A program made the position numbers and the translations under genes. This document shows positions 5,380 through 12,207 of a stretch of DNA of 20,224 nt, one piece after another (position 1 is the first letter of the stretch; each line of letters starts with the position of its first letter). The notes beneath the pieces are model-generated. The model worked only from the letters and a program-made list of their open reading frames with translations, made no database searches and had not been told where the DNA came from. Source of the DNA: Chrysochromulina parva (lineage: Eukaryota > Haptophyta > Prymnesiales > Chrysochromulinaceae); contig PJAB01000822.1 in assembly GCA_002887195.1 (NCBI GenBank), forward strand, positions 1 to 20,224, written 5' to 3'.

Positions 5380-7890
5380 ATGTTCGGGGCCACTCTACGT
5401 CGTCTTTCGCGCCCGGCCATACTCGCGGTGGGTGCGGGAACGACAGCAGTTGCGCTCCTTGGCTCGCCCGACACTCTGCATATGGGCCGCCCGGATCCTG
5501 CCAGAGCCGCTGCAGCACCGCCCGCCAAGTGGGTGAGTCCTGCTGCAGGCAGCGCTCTGCCCACATATTCGCTGGCTGAGGTGGCAAAGCACACATCTGT
5601 GGCCGAGGGCGTGTGGGTCACCTTCCGCGGAGGCGTGTACGACATCACGCCCTTTCTCGCGAACCATCCAGGTGGCGTCGACAAGATCATGACCGCGGCG
5701 GGCCAGTCGGTCGAGCCCTTTTGGGCGCTGTACCGGCAGCACCTGATGCCCAAGGGTGCGGGCGACGACGGCGGACCGGTGCCCAAGGACCATGTCGCGG
5801 ACATCCTCGCGCCCTTGCAAGTCGGTTGGCTCGATCCGGCCGAGCTGGCGGCCCTGCCGGCCAGGGATTCCACCGACCCGTACGCCAATGAGCCGGCACG
5901 CCACCCGGCCCTCAAACTCCTCTCGGCGACGCCGTGCTCGGGCGAGTCGCCGGCAAGCTTGATGGTCGACAGCTGGACCACACCCAACGAGCTCTTCTTC
6001 GTTCGTAACCACCATCCAGTCCCTCAGATCGAGCCGAGCTCATTCACACTTGAGGTGGCGGGTCCAGAGGGGACGTCCAGATCATTCACGCTTGAGGAGC
6101 TGAAGGCGCTGCCTCAGACGACGATCACTGCCAGCCTGCAGTGCGGCGGCAATCGGCGCGCCGAGCTCAACGGTGTGCGCAAGACCTCGGGGAACGCCTG
6201 GGGATTTGGCGCGATCTCGAATGCAACCTGGACTGGCGTGCGGCTGCGAGATCTGCTAGGAACGTGCGGACTACCGAATGACGAGGAGGGTGCGGCGGCG
6301 GCAGGGGTGCACCATGTCGAGTTCGAAGGGGTCGATGGGACGGTCGCGTCCATTCCGGCGGTCAAGGCGATCACTGCGAGTGGCGACGTACTCATCGCCT
6401 ATGAGATGAATGGTGAGCCTCTGCTTGCCCCTGATGGCCGCTGATGGCCGCTGAGGGCCGCTGAGGGCCGCTGATGGCCGCTGAGGGCCGCTGAGGGCCG
6501 CTGAGGGCCGCTGAGGGCCGCTGAGGGCCTCTGATTGCCGGTGCTGACGGATCGCCGTTGGGTCCATTGGTTGGGCTCGACTGCGCCAATCTCATGCCAA
6601 TCTCATGCCAATCTCATGCCAATCTCATGCCAATCTCTTGCCAATCTCATGCCAATCTCATGCCAATCTCTTGCCAATCTCATGCCAATCTCATGCCAAT
6701 CTCATGCCAATCTCATGCCAATTTCATGCCAATCTCATTGGTTGGGCTCGACTGCAGGTGAGCCGCTGCCGTTGGATCATGGGTTCCCTCTGCGTGTCGT
6801 CGTGCCGGGCTATGTGGGTGTACGCAACATCAAGTGGCTCAAGCGGGTGAGTGCACAGGCGGAAGAGTCAGACGGCGTGTGGCAGCGCGGCATTGCGTAT
6901 AAGGCCCTCGGACCAGATGTCATCTCTGCCGATGGGATCGATCTGAACCAGTGAGCTCCCCTCCTATCGCCCTCGATGAGATTGGTTGAGATTGGATCTG
7001 AACCAGTGAGCTCCCCTCCTATCGCCCTCGATGAGATTGGCATGAGATTGGCATGCGATTGGCATGAGATTAGATCTGAACCAGTGAGCCCCTCTCCTCA
7101 TCAGGTACGCACCCATCCAAGAGATGCCCGTCACGTCAGCCATCGTCTCCCCCGCCCCGAACGCGCGCATCGAAGTGCAGGCGGGCGAGAAGACGGAAGA
7201 GAAGGCGGGAGGGCCAAAGGCGCCAGAGACTGTAGACGTCAAGGGCTTCGCTTGGTCCGGCGGTGGACGCGGCATAGTGCGCGTCGATGTGTCCGCTGAT
7301 GACGGTAAGACGTGGCATACGGCTACGCTTGGGCAGGGGAGCGAGCAGCCACGTCACCGGGCGTGGGCATGGACATTCTGGGAGGCGGAGGTGAGGATGA
7401 CTGAGGAAGACTGAATGCCTTGGAGTGCCACGGAGGGCCTCCGTGAGTGCCCCTGAGTGTGTCTCTGTGAGTGTCTGTGAGTGTCTGTGAGTGTCTGTGA
7501 GTGCCTCTGAGTGCCTCTGAGTGCCTCTGAGTGCCTCTGAGTGCCTCTGAGTGCCTCTGAGTGCCTCTGAGTGCCTCTGAGTGCCTCTGAGTGCCGCTTC
7601 CTCTGCTCGCCTCTGATCAATGTTGATTGCCGCCGATTGCCACCGAGTGCCTCTTATTGAACTCTGATGCCCACTGATGACCTCTGACGACCTCTGATGA
7701 CCTCCCGCTTCAGGTACCTCTGCCACCCTCCGCCCGCGCCGGAAGCACCACCAAGCTCGTGTGTAAGGCGGTGGATGCGGCACATAATACGCAACCGGAG
7801 AGCGCGGCGTCCGTGTGGAATTTGCGCGGGCTCGCCAACAACGCGTGGCATCGCGTCCCCGTCGAGCTGGTGGCCGAGCAGCAGGAGTAG
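5380..7890 (+). CDS. SUOX: Sulfite oxidase (cytochrome b5 + molybdopterin), mitochondrial type
   Basis: The model is join(5380..6412, 6758..6950, 7105..7390, 7714..7890), 562 residues. It oxidises sulfite to sulfate at a molybdenum centre and passes electrons through its own heme to cytochrome c. Residues 1-50 look like a presequence (Arg-rich start, then a hydrophobic [16 protein letters not shown]), consistent with the mitochondrial intermembrane space. Residues ~62-150 are a cytochrome b5 domain with HPGG (His96) and the second heme ligand His121. Residues ~180-400 are the Moco domain, with the molybdenum ligand Cys255 in SLQCGGNRR. Residues ~410-555 are the dimerisation domain, with [15 protein letters not shown] near the end. 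The layout is the animal type; plant enzymes lack the heme domain. All junctions restore family motifs ([32 protein letters not shown]). An upstream in-frame TTG is ignored in favour of ATG 5380. Confidence 0.95.
6431..6540 (+). repeat. 10-bp minisatellite (CTGAGGGCCG), about 11 units
   Basis: The unit CTGAKGGCCG repeats in register every 10 bases from 6431; the last units drift to CTGAGGGCCT and CTGATTGCCG. It lies wholly inside sulfite oxidase intron 1. There are no unique spacers, so it is not a CRISPR array. Confidence 0.95.
6565..6755 (+). repeat. 20-bp direct repeat flanking the 11-bp minisatellite
   Basis: An identical 20-base word (CATTGGTTGG...CTCGACTGC) occurs at 6565-6584 and 6736-6755, immediately before and after the 11-bp array. 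The second copy supplies the CTGC of the splice acceptor CTGCAG. Confidence 0.95.
6585..6738 (+). repeat. 11-bp minisatellite (GCCAATCTCAT), 14 units
   Basis: There are fourteen contiguous 11-base units with only a few point variants (GCCAATCTCTT, GCCAATTTCAT). The array sits in sulfite oxidase intron 1. The reverse complement of the same unit recurs in intron 2 at about 7033-7072. Confidence 0.97.
6940..7096 (+). repeat. Tandem duplication of the exon 2/intron 2 junction, three copies
   Basis: Copy 1 starts at 6940 and copy 2 at 6995 (period 55 bp, about 50 bases nearly identical). Copy 3 is shorter and starts at 7073. Each contains CCAGTGAGC, the functional donor context. Confidence 0.9.
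6951..7104 (+). other. Sulfite oxidase intron 2
   Basis: This is a 154-bp phase-2 intron (AACCA|GTGAGC ... CATCAG|GTACGC). The word GATCTGAACCAGTGAGC, which spans the exon 2/intron junction at 6940, is repeated at 6995 and 7073 inside the intron. The donor context is therefore present three times. Between copies 2 and 3 lies a short array of ATGAGATTGGC units. Confidence 0.9.
7024..7072 (+). repeat. Inverted copy of the 11-bp intron 1 minisatellite
   Basis: About four units of ATGAGATTGGC (one with ATGCGATTGGC) are the exact reverse complement of the GCCAATCTCAT unit of intron 1. The two arrays flank sulfite oxidase exon 2 in opposite orientation. Confidence 0.9.
7391..7713 (+). other. Sulfite oxidase intron 3, with decamer arrays
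   Basis: This is a 323-bp phase-0 intron (GAG|GTGAGG ... CTTCAG|GTACCT). It is dominated by 10-base units, GTGTCTGTGA then GTGCCTCTGA. Degenerate copies (CTCTGATGACC) continue up to the acceptor. Confidence 0.9.
7461..7594 (+). repeat. 10-bp minisatellite (GTGTCTGTGA then GTGCCTCTGA), about 13 units
   Basis: Three to four units of GTGTCTGTGA (7461-7500) are followed by nine perfect units of GTGCCTCTGA (7501-7590). On the minus strand this produces a long repetitive open frame with no protein meaning. Confidence 0.95.
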
Positions 7891-8353
7891 TGGCGGCTCC
7901 ACCTGTGGGGGTCTCCTGTGTAGTGGCGCCTGTGGGCGGGGTCCTAAAACAGCCGTATGCGGGCGGCACAACATGCGGCGTGTCACGTATCGGAGATGTC
8001 TTGTGAGGTGTCACACGCACGATCTTCACCTGAGGGCATCGCAAACAGATTTGTAAAGATATTTTGCGCTCCTGACCGCTGAGCGCTGTGTCCGTCCCGC
8101 GTCTCCCGTCCGCCGCCGGCGCCGCGGCGGGGTTCAGGGAGCCGGCGACAGCGGCGAAAAACCAGAAACGTACCGGCGGACCGCATAGTTTAGATAATCT
8201 CAGAAGGCGGACCGCCCTACTACAGGTCCCCCTAGGTTCCGAGAGGGTGTACGTCTACGGCAAAAACCGCGTGACTTTCGGCGATATTTCCGGGCCGGCG
8301 TGCACAGAGAGGCCGAATGCCCATGCCGAAGACTCTGGGGGACACCTTGCGCA
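7891..8353. other. Spacer between sulfite oxidase and the oxygenase gene
   Basis: This holds the 3' region of sulfite oxidase and the 5' region of the next plus-strand gene. A GC-rich self-complementary block, CCGCCGCCGGCGCCGCGGCGG, lies near 8111-8131. Another frame (ATG at 8317, MPMPKTLGDTLRN) is open from 8317 and could be an alternative first exon of the next gene if spliced. No independent gene is seen. Confidence 0.4.
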
Positions 8354-9674
8354 ATGCTCCAACGCGTGGCACGACGCGGCGCCGACTTTGTTGGCTGCGA
8401 CTTCATCTATTGGAAGAATCGGCTAATCAGCCTCTCGCTCTCCCAGGGCACATTCTTGGGTGAGGAGTTCCCTTCAGACCTGAGTGGCCGGCCACCGCCT
8501 TACCCTCGCGACCAATGCGAGCGCTGGGACCTCAGCGCGTTGCCCCGAGGGTGCGCAACGCAGCACCCGCGGCAGCGCGGGCTGTGGGTGCTCCCTGGGG
8601 CGCTGAGCCCCGAAGCCTGCGAGGCGGCGGCGGCGGCGGTCGACGCACTCACTGGGCAGAACGGCGTGCAGGGTGAGGATGGCGTGCTGATGTACCCACC
8701 CGCCACGCAACCGCTGCCGCTCGCGCCCGCGCCGGCCGCCGAGCGTGTCTGGGCGTGGTATGCATATGGGCACGCCCGACACATGGTCCCGCTGCAGCCG
8801 AGTCGGGGCGTGTGCGAGGCGTTCGCACGCGGGCCGCTCGCACTCCTCCGGTCGCACAACTGCACCGACGCGCGCACATGGCCGGAGCTCGCCAATGTCG
8901 CGGGCGGAGGCGGCGACGCACTGCGCTCTCTCGAGGCGATGCCGGGCGAGGCGATGCCCGCTGCCTTTGGCGGGCGGCCGCCTCTCTTCATACAGCTGCA
9001 GAGCCTCGAGCGCGGCGCGGTCATCGGCGCCCATGTGGACGAGCATGACGTAGGAGGACGAGCGATCGCCACAACAGTTATCCGCGGCGGCGTGAGCGAG
9101 GTGGGCGCTGAGTGCCGCTGAGTGTCTATCTGATGCCCTCTGTACGCGCCCTCTGATGAGTGGCTATGATGTGGCGCTGGCTTAATGTGGATGGAAGGAT
9201 GCCTCCAACAGATGTTGGCTGAACATATGTCGGCTGATTCCCGGATGGGCAGGTGCGCGTGGGTGGCGTCATCTTCACGCTTGAGGTGGGGGACTTGTAC
9301 GCGCTCTGTGGCGCCGCTCGCGACGCTGTCGATCACGAGGTCAGCTGCTACCGACGCCATGACTACACGCCACTACCTCAGCACACTCTCTGTGTGGCCG
9401 ACGCACGCCTAATACACGCCTAACGCACGCCTAACGCCTCGGATGCATGCACTCGCCCCCCATCGGAGTTCCCCGCATGAGTTCACCCACGAGCCCCCTG
9501 CACCTTCCACAGGTGTACGCCTCCAACGCCAAGCCCAACCGAATCACGGTCACCATTCGGTATGGCAGCCTCAGCAGCAGGTGTAGTAACGGCTCCACAG
9601 CCGGCGGCGCGGACCTGACGGAGCATGACCCTTATCCGTACCCGGCGGCGGCAGCGACTGTGAAGCGACGGTAG
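8354..9674 (+). CDS. AlkB-like 2-oxoglutarate/Fe(II) oxygenase, three exons, 331 residues
   Basis: The model is join(8354..9100, 9253..9339, 9513..9674), both introns in phase 0. The C-terminal half is a double-stranded beta-helix oxygenase. IQLQSLERGAVIGAHVDEHD carries the HxD iron ligands His227 and Asp229. VGDLYALCGAARDAVDHE carries the distal iron ligand His277. NRITVTIRYG follows, with Arg288 eleven residues after His277, the expected 2OG-binding arginine. Splicing joins DHE to VYASNAKPNR and recreates this H-x10-R spacing, which supports the model. GLWVLPGALSPEACEAA at ~77 is the usual N-terminal lead-in of AlkB-type domains. Members demethylate nucleic acids or proteins; the substrate here is unknown. 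The N-terminus is uncertain: CTCTCCCAG at 8446-8454 could be an acceptor for an upstream exon. The next gene is also of a DNA-repair family. Confidence 0.85.
9101..9252 (+). other. Oxygenase intron 1
   Basis: This is a 152-bp phase-0 intron (GAG|GTGGGC ... GGGCAG|GTGCGC). It opens with CTGAGTGCCGCTGAGTGTC, which resembles the decamer unit of sulfite oxidase intron 3. Confidence 0.85.
9340..9512 (+). other. Oxygenase intron 2
   Basis: This is a 173-bp phase-0 intron (GAG|GTCAGC ... CCACAG|GTGTAC). It contains three copies of CACGCCTAA (about 9403-9435). Confidence 0.85.
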
Positions 9675-9796
9675 CTCCGGCCAGCTATGAGCGCAGCAGC
9701 TGGCAGGCAGGGGCACGATCCACACACCAGGGGTGGAGAGCTACAAGTGGAGAGCCGGTACATGTGGGGTCGAACCTCGAACAGAGTTGGGCTCGG

Positions 9797-9890
9797 GAAT
9801 TTGAATCGACGGGACGCCGTTTCCACCACCACACCACCACCCGAGTTTCGACCCTCGCCGATTCGACCAGGCGTCCCGCCGATCAAATTC
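9797..9890. repeat. Imperfect 21-bp inverted repeat upstream of the RDM1-like gene
   Basis: The arm at 9797-9818 (GAATTTGAATCG...GACGCC) pairs with the arm at 9870-9890 (GGCGTC...GATCAAATTC) with one bulged base and one A-C mismatch. The loop is 51 bases and rich in CCACCA. It ends 30 bases before the chosen ATG at 9921, so in RNA it would form a stable 5'-UTR hairpin; in DNA it could be a remnant of a small mobile element or a regulatory site. Confidence 0.85.
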
Positions 9891-9920
9891 ACGAAACATA
9901 AACAAACGTCAGCCCGCGCA

Positions 9921-10793
9921 ATGTCGGCATGCCTCATCCGCCTCGATCGAAGGCCAGCCGCGGGCCAATTCTGCGTGACGCTCAGTGGCATCTCGCCCAA
10001 CACCGACCCGGCCAAGCTCGAGCGCTGCTTGCGCGAGTGCGGTGGGCCGCTCGAGAACCTGATCGTGCACGAGTCACACTTTGGGGAGAGCCGGGCGCTG
10101 AACGCGACGGCGCAGTTCTTCTGCGAGGCGGACTGCGAACGCTGTCGGAGCAACTGCGACGGGCTCCTCCTCAGCGGCCGGCGCATTCAGGTCTCCAGGC
10201 TCAACAAGAGCTCTGGCTGGAGCTCGAATGGGGCTGTCCTTGAACTCGGCTTTGCAAAGGCCATCGAGCTGATGAACCATTTCTTGGGCTTCAACGGCTG
10301 GTCGAGCGAGCTGCTTGGCTTCGAAATCGTGGCAAACGGCTCCGGCACGAGCGCAGGTACGCCCGCCGCCGTCCTCGCCGCCGCCGGCTACGAGGCACGT
10401 GTTCGCATTCGAGTGCCGGGCAGCGGTGTCGACCTGATCGGCACAGGGGTAGGCGACACAGGCTCCGTGGTGGGCTTGGGCAGCGGCGCGGCGGGCTTTG
10501 AGGTTGCGGCGCGGCGCAAGAAGACTGCCGTCTCGAACGCCGTCAAGGCAGCCCTCGCACGTCTGGTGCTCGTACTCCTGCCGAGCGGCAAGGTACTGGT
10601 GCGCGTGGTGGAGGCTCTCCCGAAAGAACAAGCAAGGGTGGTGCTGGAAGCGAGGGGGCAAGCAAAGGGGGAAACTAGGGGGCTGGGGGCGCCGCGCGAT
10701 CGGTTACCCCTGGCAGTGGCACCGCTTGCCGCCGCACCCACTGCCGTGCGAGCAAGCGTACGTCAAGCTTTACCTCCAGAGGTCGTAGACTGA
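9921..10793 (+). CDS. RDM1: RDM1-like protein: RRM plus RAD52 motif
   Basis: This is one uninterrupted exon of 290 residues, close to the ~284 residues of vertebrate RDM1. Residues ~17-94 form an RNA-recognition motif (FCVTLSGISPN as the first strand, then LNATAQFFC and LLLSGRRIQVSRL). Residues ~107-230 match the RAD52 motif: AIELMNHFLGFNGWSSELLGFE near the start, and RRKKTAVSNAVKAALARLVLV then LLPSGKVLVRVV near the end. These correspond to the 'YYFGFNG' and 'KRKTAQKLAIQKALSDAF...LESGKIAV' segments of RDM1. RDM1 binds nucleic acid and is linked to recombination repair and the cisplatin response in vertebrates. The frame is open back to ATG 9687, only 13 bases after the previous stop, so the ATG at 9921 is preferred. 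The C-terminal 60 residues are Ala/Arg-rich and poorly conserved. Confidence 0.88.
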   Translation: MSACLIRLDRRPAAGQFCVTLSGISPNTDPAKLERCLRECGGPLENLIVHESHFGESRALNATAQFFCEADCERCRSNCDGLLLSGRRIQVSRLNKSSGWSSNGAVLELGFAKAIELMNHFLGFNGWSSELLGFEIVANGSGTSAGTPAAVLAAAGYEARVRIRVPGSGVDLIGTGVGDTGSVVGLGSGAAGFEVAARRKKTAVSNAVKAALARLVLVLLPSGKVLVRVVEALPKEQARVVLEARGQAKGETRGLGAPRDRLPLAVAPLAAAPTAVRASVRQALPPEVVD

Positions 10794-11344
10794 CTGAGTA
10801 ACTGACTGAATTTACTACAGTGTTCTTGAGAGTGACTTGAGAGGCGCTAGCGGAACCGCGAGAAAACGTGCTACGCGTTATATCGCGCCCCGCCCCACCT
10901 CCGCCACGGGCGGGGCGCGGCGCGGCGGCGCCCGGCGCGCGGCGCCCGAGCGCGACCGGGCCGAAATACGGCGGTCGGGTTACGGCGGCACAGTCGCGCC
11001 CTTCATTCGATGATTACCGTACCGTACACGGCCCATGCGACACATGTAGATTCCACCAGTTGGCACCACTGCTGTACACTGTGTACTCTCTGTCGCATCG
11101 CCCCACCGGGAAAGGCAACTTGGGGGACATCGAGGGGGACAAGACGGGGGACGAACGAGGAGGCCCTTCGGGTGTGTCTCTCCCCGCGTACCGGTACGCC
11201 AGGCCGATCATCACCAGCCGGTGCTTTCTGCTCTCGTCGCCTATGGCTCTCTCTCACGCGCTCGAACACAGCTCTCCTCTGTTGCATATGATGGCATCGG
11301 TTCATGCATGCGCCCAGTTGTTTGCTGGCCGATTAGATGGCTCA
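10794..11344. other. Intergenic region between convergent genes, no gene seen
   Basis: This is the 3' side of both the RDM1-like gene and the minus-strand membrane protein gene. It holds a TGACTGAGTAACTGACTGA run just after the RDM1 stop, a GC-rich block at 10885-10960, and a perfect GTACAC-T-GTGTAC palindrome at 11074-11086. A plus-strand frame at 10868-11383 is open but has no family resemblance and runs into the opposite gene. Confidence 0.45.
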
Positions 11345-11830
11345 TTAGATGGGAGGATACAAGCCCCTGATTACATCCGCTGAGGGCGATACCCCCCATC
11401 CGCAAGTGGCTTTGCACTGCATCGTCCCCTGCGGCGGCGAGGGCAAAGCATCCACGCACTCCTCGAAGCAGCCGACGTCCATCGCGTAAGGAGCAGCCAG
11501 AGCGTGGAGGCCTTGCGATGGAGGCCTTGCGACCATGGTGGCCAGCACGGTGAAAAGCACCAAGGTCACAAGCACCAAGCCAACCCACACGAGGCGCATA
11601 AATGCAATCGTGACACTGTTGCATTGCTGGGACAAAGCCAGCTTCACGGGATTCTGTTCGGGTTGTTGCGAGTCCGTAAGGGCTTGCTGCTGCTGCTTGT
11701 CGGCATTCCGCGCCTCCAGCACCGCCTCCTCTTGCTCGAATTGGGCCATTGTCGTGTCGAACGAGACCCGATCTTGCCGTTCATAAGGCAACGTTATCTT
11801 AAGCCCTCCGAGGGCCGTGGGCGCCTGCAT
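11345..11830 (-). CDS. Single-pass membrane protein with twin CX3C motif, 161 residues
   Basis: The minus-strand frame runs from ATG 11828-11830 to TAA 11345-11347. Residues ~28-60 are polar, Glu/Gln-rich and probably helical (TTMAQFEQEEAVLEARNADK, then QQQQ). Residues ~77-100 are one strong membrane segment (FMRLVWVGLVLVTLVLFTVLA). The C-terminal tail of about 60 residues has exactly four cysteines as C121-x3-C125 and C139-x3-C143, separated by 13 residues. One further Cys (70) lies before the membrane segment. Paired CX3C motifs form two disulfides in small TIM-type proteins, but the Pro-rich spacer here is atypical, so homology is not claimed. No family is recognised. The tail probably faces an oxidising compartment. 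It is transcribed in the same direction as the large gene at 12208-16983, with 377 bases between. Confidence 0.75.
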   Translation of the reverse strand: MQAPTALGGLKITLPYERQDRVSFDTTMAQFEQEEAVLEARNADKQQQQALTDSQQPEQNPVKLALSQQCNSVTIAFMRLVWVGLVLVTLVLFTVLATMVARPPSQGLHALAAPYAMDVGCFEECVDALPSPPQGTMQCKATCGWGVSPSADVIRGLYPPI

Positions 11831-12207
11831 TGTCGAGCTTCTCCTTGCTTGTCCTTGTGATCATCTCGGTGCAGTGAAGTGAGTGGACCTCGGTTGTCCC
11901 AGGTGACGAAACAAGTTTTGACGAGATTTTGACGAGAATTTGATTGCTCTTCAGCTCTCGATCGCATGCTGTAACGGCGGGGTCGTGCTACGACACGACC
12001 GTACTGTCGCGGTTGTGCGTGTACTGTCGGGGTACCCGTCGGCGCTCCGCTCGGGTCCGAGGTCTCTCTGGCTCCCACTCCAGCGCGCCCAGGGGGGGGC
12101 TTCATCAGCAGCCTAATGGTCCACCGTTTCGCACGGGGAGCGGGAGGTGAACGTGTCCCTCCACATCCCCCTGTGGCACGCCCCCCCCCTCCTCAGCCTC
12201 TCAAGCC
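11831..12207. promoter_or_regulatory. 5' region of the membrane-protein gene and 3' region of the IBR gene
   Basis: There is no gene here. Visible elements are a tandem 11-mer TTTTGACGAGA near 11914-11935, a 7-bp-stem hairpin GGTCGTG-CTACGA-CACGACC at 11981-12000, and two copies of GTACTGTCG near 12001-12030. Runs of G (12094-12100) and C (12181-12188) flank the end of the large gene. The promoter of the minus-strand membrane protein should lie at 11831-12000. Confidence 0.4.
11981..12000. promoter_or_regulatory. Short perfect hairpin
   Basis: GGTCGTG and CACGACC pair perfectly around a 6-base loop. The hairpin lies about 150 bases upstream of the membrane-protein start, so it could be an operator-like site or part of the 5' UTR. 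It may equally be chance. Confidence 0.3.

Larger units (their letters stand above)
6413..6757 (+). other. Sulfite oxidase intron 1, filled with two minisatellites
   Basis: This is a 345-bp phase-1 intron (ATG|GTGAGC ... CTGCAG|GTGAGC). The first 14 bases after the exon 1 G and the first bases of exon 2 are nearly the same (GTGAGCCTCTGC versus GTGAGCCGCTGC). Inside are a 10-bp array (about 6431-6540) and an 11-bp array (6585-6738), which together account for most of the intron. Confidence 0.9.

Noticed and set aside
6585..6738. Possible CRISPR array
   Set aside because: Units of 11 bases are contiguous, with no spacers, and sit in a eukaryotic intron.
6535..6954. Plus-strand frames with [11 protein letters not shown] repeats
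   Set aside because: These are translation of the intron 1 minisatellite in three frames (11-bp unit, so all frames stay open). Splicing removes it and restores a perfect sulfite oxidase match.
7136..8044. 302-residue minus-strand frame with [10 protein letters not shown] repeats (and a shorter one at 7354-7620)
   Set aside because: The repeats are just the antisense reading of the intron 3 decamers, and the rest is antisense to sulfite oxidase exons 3 and 4.
8474..9360. Minus-strand frames of 190 and 286 residues
   Set aside because: Antisense to the oxygenase gene, which has iron and 2OG ligands in the right order; the minus frames have none.
9770..9830. Possible tRNA (GGTCGAACC-like T-loop)
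   Set aside because: No matching acceptor stem, anticodon arm or D-loop could be arranged around it.
9687..9920. N-terminal extension of the RDM1-like protein from ATG 9687
   Set aside because: It would start 13 bases after the previous stop, contains the hairpin, and adds 78 residues absent from the family. It cannot be excluded without transcript data.
10868..11383. 171-residue plus-strand frame
   Set aside because: No family resemblance, changes composition halfway, and runs into the opposite-strand membrane-protein gene.
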